This document shows, one piece after another, positions 1 to 5,853 of a stretch of 8,693 bases of DNA (positions are counted from its first letter, which is position 1; the number at the start of each line of letters is the position of its first letter). The notes below the pieces were generated by a model that saw only the letters and a list, made by a program, of their open reading frames with translations, did not search any database and was not told the DNA's origin. This DNA comes from CAZDJQ01 sp964505765 (GTDB lineage Bacteria > Patescibacteriota > Microgenomatia > UBA12405 > JAHJSD01). The stretch is taken from the NCBI GenBank assembly GCA_964505765.1, contig CAZDJQ010000031.1, positions 1 to 8,693 on the forward strand. Direction: 5' to 3'. A program made the position numbers and the translations under genes.

Positions 1-394
1 TGTTGATAAATAACTGATAATGATTCTTTTTTTTGACTTGGTAGGTCCAAAAAAGAAGGTAGGCAATAGAAACGGCAATTAGCACAAATATATAAAGATT
101 GCTAAAAATAATTAAGGTTTTAACAAAGTTAGAAAGTTTTAAATTCAGAAACCTCAAGCCAAGATAAACTGATAAATTAATAGACATAACAATAACTCCT
201 GGGCTGATTATTGTGCCGCACAAAAGCAGGGCTTGGGAAAGGTCTTTTTCTTTTCGTATTTTTCTAAGAGTTAGAAAGGGATGGTAGATTAAACCCAGTA
301 GGTTTCTAAATAGCAGCCAGGTTTCTTTTAATAGGAGCAAAATAAATAATTTAATAATTTTTAGTATTGATTTTTTTATGTTTGTTTTTGCCAT
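1..394 (-). CDS. Membrane protein downstream of the sigma factor, partial (runs off left edge)
   Basis: I translated this open frame by hand from the ATG at 394-392; it stays open for 131 codons to the left edge, so the C-terminus is missing. The protein starts with a lysine-rich, amphipathic to hydrophobic stretch (about residues 7-37), then a basic segment with HPFLTLRKIRKEKD (38-51), then two clear membrane segments (about 54-80 and 93-116) and a basic tail. The start lies inside the sigma gene and overlaps its last 19 bases in another frame, which suggests translational coupling in one operon. No good ribosome binding site is visible. I do not recognise the family with certainty. The basic 'HPF..LRKIR' stretch before paired membrane helices recalls Yip1-like proteins, and the position after a sigma gene is where an anti-sigma or sensor gene often lies; both are inferences. 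The region is more AT-rich than the rest of the window. Confidence 0.72.
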   Translation of the reverse strand, partial: MAKTNIKKSILKIIKLFILLLLKETWLLFRNLLGLIYHPFLTLRKIRKEKDLSQALLLCGTIISPGVIVMSINLSVYLGLRFLNLKLSNFVKTLIIFSNLYIFVLIAVSIAYLLFWTYQVKKKNHYQLFIN

Positions 395-918
395 AGTGAT
401 TTAAATTTTTTTCTTGCCCGATAAAGCCGGGACTCAACAGCCTTGGTTGTAATTTTTAATCTTTTCCCAATCGTTTCCGTGCTTAACCCTTCTATATATT
501 TAAGTCTCAAAATCCGCTCATATCCCTCGCTAAGCTGTCCAAGAACATTTTTAATTTCATCTTTTAATTCGTCTTTCAAACACTCCTTTTCCGGACCAAG
601 CGCTTGATCAGCCCAATCTTGTAAAAAGGGGAATTTTGAAAAAAGAATGGTTTTCAGCTTTTGTCTTCGATAATAGTCAACGGTTTCATGATGAGCGATT
701 GAACAGAGCCAGGAAAACAAAGTCGACCGAAATTCAAAATTGGGCAAAGAGTTTAATGCCGAAATAAAAGTTTCCTGAACAATATCTTCGGCGTCTTTTT
801 TATTTTTTGCTTTTCGTTTGACTACCGTCAGCAAAGAATATTTATATTTTTTGTAAAATTCTTTTTTTGCCTGTTGGTTTCCGGCTAGTATTTGTTCAAC
901 CAATTCTTTTTCACTCAT
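376..918 (-). CDS. ECF-type RNA polymerase sigma factor (sigma-70 family)
   Basis: This 180-residue protein has the length and two-domain form of an extracytoplasmic-function sigma factor, which directs RNA polymerase to a specific promoter set. Region 2 spans about residues 18-90 and holds the typical DAEDIVQETF block (42-51), the FRSTLFSWLCSIAHHETVDYYRRQ-type segment (63-86) that contacts core enzyme and the -10 element, and a basic end. Region 4 spans about 122-175, with LSEGYERILRLKYIEGLS (129-146) and a helix-turn-helix (147-170) ending in the usual VESRLYRARKKFK. Regions 1 and 3 are absent, as expected for this class. AAGGAG lies 12 nt upstream of the ATG and supports this start. The following gene overlaps its end and encodes a membrane protein rather than an obvious zinc-binding anti-sigma factor. 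Its regulon cannot be read from this window. Confidence 0.93.
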   Translation of the reverse strand: MSEKELVEQILAGNQQAKKEFYKKYKYSLLTVVKRKAKNKKDAEDIVQETFISALNSLPNFEFRSTLFSWLCSIAHHETVDYYRRQKLKTILFSKFPFLQDWADQALGPEKECLKDELKDEIKNVLGQLSEGYERILRLKYIEGLSTETIGKRLKITTKAVESRLYRARKKFKSLWQKQT

Positions 919-930
919 ATTATATTGTAA

Positions 931-936
931 CTCCTT
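931..936 (-). promoter_or_regulatory. Ribosome binding site of the sigma factor gene
   Basis: On the minus strand this reads AAGGAG, a strong anti-Shine-Dalgarno match, 12 nt before the ATG at 918. The spacing is longer than the usual 5-9 nt. It is the only convincing Shine-Dalgarno sequence before any gene that heads a transcription unit here, and it implies that this mRNA carries a leader. Confidence 0.5.
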
Positions 937-987
937 GACTCTTCACGCCCAAAAACTTACTTCTTATACTACCTACTTATAATTTTG

Positions 988-996
988 TGCTAATAT
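988..996 (+). promoter_or_regulatory. Candidate extended -10 promoter of the aldolase-kinase operon
   Basis: The sequence TGCTAATAT is a TGN-extended -10-like element whose hexamer (TAATAT, 991-996) ends 7 nt before the ATG at 1004. This would start transcription at or next to the start codon, giving a leaderless mRNA. No good -35 is seen, which an extended -10 can tolerate. A second hexamer, a perfect TATAAT at 978-983, would instead give a leader of about 12 nt, also without a clear -35. Either could be the true promoter. The whole divergent spacer to the sigma gene is 85 bp, and I found no convincing promoter in it for the sigma gene. Confidence 0.4.
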
Positions 997-1003
997 AAAA
1001 GCA

Positions 1004-1774
1004 ATGAGATTAAAAGAAATTTTAGCAACCCAGACGCTGTTTGCTTTTAATTGTGATGATTTTGTGATTTATAAAGGGATAATTCAAGCAATTCAGGAAA
1101 AAGACACGCCGGCAATTTTACAGCTGTCTTCGGGGCAAAGCAAATTCTGGGGCTTATCCAGATTTGCTTGTTTAACCGCTAACGAACCGGCTTCAATTTT
1201 TACTAATTTTGATCACGGCACTGATTTGAAAATAATTAAAAAAGTTATTGACCATGGATTCCCAATGGTTCATTTTGACGGATCGGGCTTGGAATGGGAG
1301 GAGAATATTAGTTTAACCAGAAAAACAGTAGAAATGGCTTATCCTGAAGGAATGCTGGTGGAAGGAGAGCCGGAGCAGGAAAACACTTCTCCGGAAAAAG
1401 CGGGTGAATTTGCAGAAAGAACCGGGGTGGATTTGGTTGCGGTTTTTGTTGGCAATCGGCATGGGATGGAGCCCGGCGTTCCTCAGCACTTGGATTTTGA
1501 ACGCTTAAAATTAATTAAACAGGCAGTCGGTGACAAAGTAGGCTTAACCCTGCACGGAGGCTCGGGTGTTCCTAAAGAAGAGATCCGGCGGGTGATCAAC
1601 CAAGGCTTAGTTGTTAAGATAAATATTAATACTCGGCTGCGCCTGGCTTATCAAAAAGCCCTGAAAAAAGAACTTTCGAATTATCAAGGCAAGTTTAAGG
1701 TCTATAATTTGATGGCGCCGGTCACCGAGGCGATAAAACAGGAAGTGATTAAAATTATTAATTATGATTTATAA
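1004..1774 (+). CDS. Class II fructose/tagatose-bisphosphate aldolase family protein with a shortened catalytic loop
   Basis: This 256-residue protein has the zinc-dependent class II aldolase barrel. In order it shows AFNCDDF (14-20), FDHGTD (69-74) with the Asp-His pair, GFPMVHFDGSGLEWEENI (85-102), VEGE (119-122), GNRHG (150-154), LHGGSGVP (183-190) and KININT (205-210). The three zinc-ligand histidines (H71, H153, H184) and D70 are kept, so metal binding should be intact. Known enzymes have a long loop after VExEL with a GGxED-type motif carrying the general acid/base glutamate. Here only about EPEQENTSP follows, roughly 15-20 residues shorter, and the family motif is missing. Family members are usually about 280 residues or more. 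It probably splits or forms a phosphorylated sugar in the cytoplasm, but substrate and activity are uncertain. The kinase gene starts 7 nt after its stop, so the two are very likely co-transcribed. Confidence 0.88.
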   Translation: MRLKEILATQTLFAFNCDDFVIYKGIIQAIQEKDTPAILQLSSGQSKFWGLSRFACLTANEPASIFTNFDHGTDLKIIKKVIDHGFPMVHFDGSGLEWEENISLTRKTVEMAYPEGMLVEGEPEQENTSPEKAGEFAERTGVDLVAVFVGNRHGMEPGVPQHLDFERLKLIKQAVGDKVGLTLHGGSGVPKEEIRRVINQGLVVKININTRLRLAYQKALKKELSNYQGKFKVYNLMAPVTEAIKQEVIKIINYDL

Positions 1775-1781
1775 AGAATAA

Positions 1782-2711
1782 ATGATAACTGATAATTCGT
1801 TTGATGTAATCACTTTTGGTTCAGCAATAGTTGATTTTTTTCTTCAGTCTAAACAATTCAAATTACTCAAAGATAAAGATCACGGGATGCTTATTTGTCA
1901 GAGCTATAAAGATAAAATTGAAGTGGACAAGCGGGAGATTTGCCTCGGCGGCGGCGGAACGAATGTTGCCGTTAGTTTGGCCCGAGAGGGGTTTAAAACT
2001 GCAGTAATCGCCCGGTTTGGCCGAGACTCATTAGGTCAATTTGTCATAAAAAAATTAAATAAAGAAAAAGTTAGTTTAGATTTTGCGGTTCAAATTGATG
2101 AAACTACTGACAGTTCGGTTGTTTTGATTGGTCCGGATGGAGGAAGGACAATTTTGGTCTACCGGGGTCCGACCGGGCTGGAATCGGAAAATATTGATTT
2201 TTCAAGTTTAGATGCCAAATGGTTTTATTTAGGATCGCTTGAGGGGAATTTAAATTTAGTGACAGAATTGTTATCTTATGCAGAAAAAAACAAAATTAAG
2301 GTTTTTTGGAATCCGGGAAAAAGAGAGCTTCAACAAAAAGAAAAATTGATACCTTTGATTGACCAGACAACGGTATTTATGGTTAATCGGCAGGAAGCAG
2401 GAATGCTTTTAGATCTTGATTTGGATCACAAGGGATTTTGGCCTAGGGTTAAGGAATTAGGGGCAAAGATGACGATTATTACCGATGGTGAAAATGGAGC
2501 TTACTTGCAATATTCTCAGGGGGTGCATTATTTGCCGGCTTTGGATTTGGACGTTGTTGATCAAACCGGAGCCGGAGACGCTTTTGGAAGTGGTTTTTTG
2601 GCCGGTCTGCTGGATAACCAAGAGGTTAAATCTGCTTTTAAACTGGCTAGAGATAATGCTTCTGCTGTTGTTCAGCAAATAGGGGCACAAACCGGCCTGA
2701 TCGTAAAATGA
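1782..2711 (+). CDS. PfkB/ribokinase-family carbohydrate kinase
   Basis: The 309-residue protein is a full-length member of the PfkB (ribokinase) family, which transfers phosphate from ATP to a sugar or nucleoside hydroxyl in the cytoplasm. The first family signature is seen as CLGGGGTNVAVSLAREG (54-70). The NxxE motif, which helps place Mg and phosphate, is N202-E205. The second signature is DQTGAGDAFGSGFLAG (260-275), with D266 of GAGD as the catalytic base and the anion hole beside it. The C-terminal NASAVVQQIGA segment is also typical. Nothing visible fixes the substrate: fructose-6-phosphate, fructose-1-phosphate, tagatose-6-phosphate, ribose and adenosine kinases all share these motifs. 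Its place directly behind an aldolase-family gene favours a sugar phosphate, as in lacC/lacD- or fruK-like pairs, but that is inference. Its TGA overlaps the next start as ATGA, indicating coupled translation. Confidence 0.92.
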   Translation: MITDNSFDVITFGSAIVDFFLQSKQFKLLKDKDHGMLICQSYKDKIEVDKREICLGGGGTNVAVSLAREGFKTAVIARFGRDSLGQFVIKKLNKEKVSLDFAVQIDETTDSSVVLIGPDGGRTILVYRGPTGLESENIDFSSLDAKWFYLGSLEGNLNLVTELLSYAEKNKIKVFWNPGKRELQQKEKLIPLIDQTTVFMVNRQEAGMLLDLDLDHKGFWPRVKELGAKMTIITDGENGAYLQYSQGVHYLPALDLDVVDQTGAGDAFGSGFLAGLLDNQEVKSAFKLARDNASAVVQQIGAQTGLIVK

Positions 2712-3643
2712 ATTTCTCACAATTAAATTTTGTAAACCAGATAAAGAAAAGCAAAAATGAAAAACGGGCCCGGTGGCTGACACTGGCAATTTTAGTGCTG
2801 ACCGTTGGTTTGAGCCTGGGATTTGGGTTTTTGTCTTATTTAAGAGAGAACAGCCTTAATCTTCCCAGTTTTTCTCTTCCTCTCCTTAACCGGCCCCGGA
2901 AGATATCAACAAAATTAGATCCCTGGGGAAAAGACAAGATTTCTGAGCTGTCCGGTCAATGGGCGATTCAAGTAAGATTATTGGCGGTCGATCAAACTTG
3001 GAGTTATCAGACTGATCATCAGATGCCGGCGCCGGGATTTTTCAGCCTGCCGGCGGCGGTGATTTTTTATCAGCAGGTGGAGGCTGGAGTTTATAATTTA
3101 GAAGAAACGTATACTTTGACTTCAGAAGACAAAGATTTAGGCGGAGCGCTGGCGGTTGAGCCGGTGGGCAGGGAAATCAGCTGGCAGAGAATTATTGATT
3201 TGGCGGTTTTTGATTCTGACCGGGCGGCTTTGGAAATTTTGAACAAGGAATTAGGCCAAGGACTAATTGATCAAAAAATCAGAGAATGGGGAATGGAGCG
3301 GACTGATATAAAGAATAATTTGACTACGGCTGGAGATGTCGGTTTGTTTTACCAAAAGCTTTATCAAGGAATGCTGGTTGATGAGACCCACCAACAAATA
3401 ATAATTGATAATCTGATTAATGCGGTCAGTAACGGACAGATTCCGGACGGTGTTCCGGAAGGGATTCAGGTTGCCGGTCAGGCCGGTGGGGAAGCAGAGA
3501 CGATTTATGAAGGAGGAATTATTTTTGTCCCTGACAATCCAATGGTTTTAGTTATTATCAGCCGGGGCGGCAATCGGCAGGAGAGTTTAAATGTTCTGCC
3601 GGAATTAGTTAGGGATATTTATTGGCGGGTAATAGAGAATTAA
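2708..3643 (+). CDS. Membrane-anchored class A beta-lactamase-fold protein, catalytic motifs lost
   Basis: This 311-residue protein has a basic N-terminus, one membrane segment (about 22-44) and then an extracytoplasmic domain that follows the class A beta-lactamase pattern from about residue 80. Alignment by eye to the family motifs gives APGFFSLPAAVIFY (108-121) where family members read PASxxKLPVAVAVY, so the catalytic Ser and Lys are G110 and S113. The SDN motif is S170-D171-R172, followed by AALEILNKELG as in the family. The NxTTAxD segment before the last helices is kept as NNLTTAGD (203-210). The KTG motif is Q258-A259-G260, followed by the expected GGIIFVPDNPMVLVIISRGG strands (269-288). 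The fold looks whole and the frame is open, so this is a pseudoenzyme rather than a broken gene. It overlaps the kinase by 4 bp. A binding or regulatory role in the cell envelope is an inference. Confidence 0.82.
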   Translation: MNFSQLNFVNQIKKSKNEKRARWLTLAILVLTVGLSLGFGFLSYLRENSLNLPSFSLPLLNRPRKISTKLDPWGKDKISELSGQWAIQVRLLAVDQTWSYQTDHQMPAPGFFSLPAAVIFYQQVEAGVYNLEETYTLTSEDKDLGGALAVEPVGREISWQRIIDLAVFDSDRAALEILNKELGQGLIDQKIREWGMERTDIKNNLTTAGDVGLFYQKLYQGMLVDETHQQIIIDNLINAVSNGQIPDGVPEGIQVAGQAGGEAETIYEGGIIFVPDNPMVLVIISRGGNRQESLNVLPELVRDIYWRVIEN

Positions 3644-5807
3644 CTTCGCTGTTTGTCTCTTCAAAAAAACAGCTTTCAGTCGGTTGGCTTCCGGCCAGAA
3701 AATATTCATTAGTTATTTGAGGGCAATTTTCGCAAGGTAAAGTTGCCGTGGTCTGACAAATTTGTTCTTCAACGACATTGTCCGGCTTCTCCCATTTTTG
3801 GCGGTCTTTATCGCTGAGCAGAGTGGTGATTAAATTGTGCCAAACTGGACTTGCTCCAGTCATTCCCGAGGCTACCCGGCTCATCGGCGAGTTGTCGTTA
3901 TTGCCGACCCAGACGCTGACTAAAATTTCCGGGGTATAACCAATACACCAATTATCGCGGAGGTTATTACTGGTGCCGGTTTTTACCGCTACCTGATGAT
4001 TTGGAATTTCAAGCAGAGACTGGGAGCCGAAGGTCAAGGTCCGGGCCTGATCATCGCTTAAAATATCATTAATTAAAAAAGCCGTTCCGGGGTCAAGAAC
4101 CTTTTGGGAAGGGCAATTATTATTCTCTAAACAGGGGTTGACATATAGGGTTCTACCGTGCTGATTTTTAATTTCTAAAAAAGGATTTATCTCAATTTTT
4201 TCTCCGGAATTTGCAAAAACAGAATAAACTTGAGCCAGATCAATCATTTTTACTTCACCGCCGCCCAAAGTTAAGGCCAACCCAAACCGGTCGGGATTAT
4301 TCCAAGTGGTGATTCCGAGATCCTGGCCCATTTCAACCATTTTTTCTGGGCCGTATGAAGATAAAACTTTAACCGCCGGCACGTTTAATGAAGCGGCAAA
4401 AGCAACTCTTAAAGGAAGCCGGCCGTAAAATTGGCCGCTGTAATTTCTGGGAGTATAAGGTCTCTGACCCGGAAGCTGATAAGTAATCGGGGTATCGGAA
4501 AGAATGGTTGCCGGAGTGTACCCGATTTGTAAGGCGACGGCGTAATTAACCGGTTTGATTGCTGACCCCGGTTGTCTCGGTCTTAGAGTAACATTGACGT
4601 TGCCGTCACTTTTTAAGTCCCAATAGTTTTTAGAGCCGACCATGGCCAGGATTTCTCCTTGGCCCGGGTCAGTAACTAAAACTGCGCCGTTGTCGACGCC
4701 TAATCCGGTTAACTTATCAAGTTCCTGCTTAAGAGTCTGCTCCGCTTTTTTTTGAATTGACAAATCCAGACTGGTAATTACTTCCAGCCCGCCTTGTTCA
4801 ACAACGGCATGGCCGTATTTTTCGGCTAAGAGATCTTTGATGTAAAACACAAAATGCGGGGCATGAATTTTGTCCCCCCGGGGAGCCAGACGGAGTTTTT
4901 GATTAACTGCCTGCTCAGCTTGGTCGGAACTTAAATATTCGGCTTTAACCATTTCCTGGATAACCTGCTTTTGTCTGCCTTTAGCTTTTTCGGGATAAGC
5001 GCCAAAAGGAGAATATTGGCTGGGAGATTTGGGCAGACCGGCAAGCAAAGCGCTTTCCGGTAAGGTTAATTCAGTTGCTGATTTTTGAAAATATTTTTGG
5101 GCGGCCGCCTCAATGCCGTAGGCAGTTCCGCCGTAAGGGATTTCATTAAAATACATTTGCAGAATTTCTTCTTTTGAAAAATGAACTTCGACCAGTAAAG
5201 CGAGCAGCGCCTCCCGGAGTTTCCGGCGCCAAGTTTTTTGAGGACTAAGCAGGGTGTTTTTGACTAATTGTTGGGTGATAGTTGAGCCGCCGATTTTATT
5301 TTTTTGAGGATTAAGGAAATTATAATAAACTGCTCTTATAATCCCTCTTCCCGATAATCCCCGGTGATTATAAAAATCCTTGTCTTCAATTGCCAGGGTG
5401 GCGTTAATTACATGGTCGGGCAGTTTTTCTAAAGGGACTAGGGTTCGGTTTTCATCCCGGTAGATTTTGTAGAGTAATATTCCGTTGCGGTCATAAATTT
5501 TGGTGGTCAACGGAGAAGAGCGGGTGATTAATTGGTTTGGAGAAGGCAGGTTGTAAAACAGGCTGAGGCCGAATAATCCCAGTCCAGCCAATATTCCTAT
5601 AATTATTATCAATCGGACAAATTTTCTTTGTTTAAAAATTGCGGCTGTTTTTAAAAAGAGGCGGCTGATTTCAGAAAGCAATTTTTGAATTGTTCTACCT
5701 ATGCCCGAGAGGACGGACAAAAGATGTGTAATTACAAATATGACCAGAACAATCAGCCAATAGACAGGTTTTCCAATGAAGATTAGAAATTTTTTTACCT
5801 GCCCCAT
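3609..5807 (-). CDS. Class A penicillin-binding protein (PBP1A-like glycosyltransferase/transpeptidase), copy 1
   Basis: This 732-residue bifunctional enzyme polymerises lipid II and crosslinks the resulting peptidoglycan outside the membrane. The GT51 domain shows EDKDFYNHRG (141-150, catalytic E141), GGSTITQQ (173-180), KEEILQMYFNEIPYGG (212-227) and the YGIEAAAQKYF segment (230-240). The transpeptidase has S415-x-x-K418 in RQPGSAIKP, S473-L-N475 and K609-T-G611, so all catalytic motifs are intact. Before the usual anchor (about 65-86) there is a further hydrophobic stretch (about 15-35) and an amphipathic linker, which its neighbour lacks. The C-terminus has a cysteine-containing tail (C684, C692, C695, C713) with TATLPCENCP and EYFLAGSQPTESC, a pattern also known at the end of PBPs in Gram-positive and related bacteria. 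It has its own promoter in the 46-bp gap behind the second PBP. The 3' end overlaps the convergent gene by 35 bp. Confidence 0.96.
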   Translation of the reverse strand: MGQVKKFLIFIGKPVYWLIVLVIFVITHLLSVLSGIGRTIQKLLSEISRLFLKTAAIFKQRKFVRLIIIIGILAGLGLFGLSLFYNLPSPNQLITRSSPLTTKIYDRNGILLYKIYRDENRTLVPLEKLPDHVINATLAIEDKDFYNHRGLSGRGIIRAVYYNFLNPQKNKIGGSTITQQLVKNTLLSPQKTWRRKLREALLALLVEVHFSKEEILQMYFNEIPYGGTAYGIEAAAQKYFQKSATELTLPESALLAGLPKSPSQYSPFGAYPEKAKGRQKQVIQEMVKAEYLSSDQAEQAVNQKLRLAPRGDKIHAPHFVFYIKDLLAEKYGHAVVEQGGLEVITSLDLSIQKKAEQTLKQELDKLTGLGVDNGAVLVTDPGQGEILAMVGSKNYWDLKSDGNVNVTLRPRQPGSAIKPVNYAVALQIGYTPATILSDTPITYQLPGQRPYTPRNYSGQFYGRLPLRVAFAASLNVPAVKVLSSYGPEKMVEMGQDLGITTWNNPDRFGLALTLGGGEVKMIDLAQVYSVFANSGEKIEINPFLEIKNQHGRTLYVNPCLENNNCPSQKVLDPGTAFLINDILSDDQARTLTFGSQSLLEIPNHQVAVKTGTSNNLRDNWCIGYTPEILVSVWVGNNDNSPMSRVASGMTGASPVWHNLITTLLSDKDRQKWEKPDNVVEEQICQTTATLPCENCPQITNEYFLAGSQPTESCFFEETNSEVNSLLPANKYP
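4622..4658. repeat. 37-nt block identical between the two PBP genes, copy A
   Basis: These 37 bases match 6972-7008 exactly and in the same orientation. They encode GEILAMVGSKNY (residues 384-395 here) in both PBP genes with the same codon at every position, including Leu, Ala, Gly and Ser codons that are free to vary. Other near-identical blocks are at 5099-5120 and 7446-7467 (22 nt, exact), and around 4837 and 7187. They may mark recent duplication or gene conversion. Confidence 0.85.
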
Positions 5808-5814
5808 TAACTAA

Positions 5815-5843
5815 ATTATATCGGTATTAAGATTTTATTTGAA
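5815..5843 (-). promoter_or_regulatory. Promoter of PBP copy 1, leaderless arrangement
   Basis: On the minus strand the gap between the PBP genes holds TTCAAA (5838-5843), a 17-nt spacer and a perfect TATAAT (5815-5820). The -10 ends exactly 7 nt before the ATG at 5807, so transcription should begin at or beside the start codon. No Shine-Dalgarno sequence lies between. This argues that copy 1 can be transcribed on its own and is not only read through from copy 2. No terminator hairpin is visible in the gap. Confidence 0.6.
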
Positions 5844-5853
5844 GGGGCAATTT

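Noticed and set aside
935..970. TTGACT (935-940) with TATACT (965-970) as a promoter for the aldolase operon
   Set aside because: The spacer would be 24 nt, too long for a sigma-70 promoter.
2700..2715. Recoded TGA (glycine code) joining the kinase to the next gene
   Set aside because: The kinase ends at its normal family length at this TGA, the next start overlaps it as ATGA in another frame, and no other in-frame TGA interrupts any gene here.
2457..2789. 110-codon minus-strand open frame across the kinase/beta-lactamase-like junction
   Set aside because: It is antisense to the second PfkB signature and the next gene's start, with no recognisable domain or start signal. The 65-codon plus frame at 2485-2682 is likewise an out-of-frame shadow of the kinase.
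3122..3133. S139-E-D-K142 as a possible catalytic SxxK in the beta-lactamase-like protein
   Set aside because: It falls in the loop after the helix that should follow the catalytic serine, and is not followed by the LPxAV helix. The true SxxK position is 110-113 by its context.
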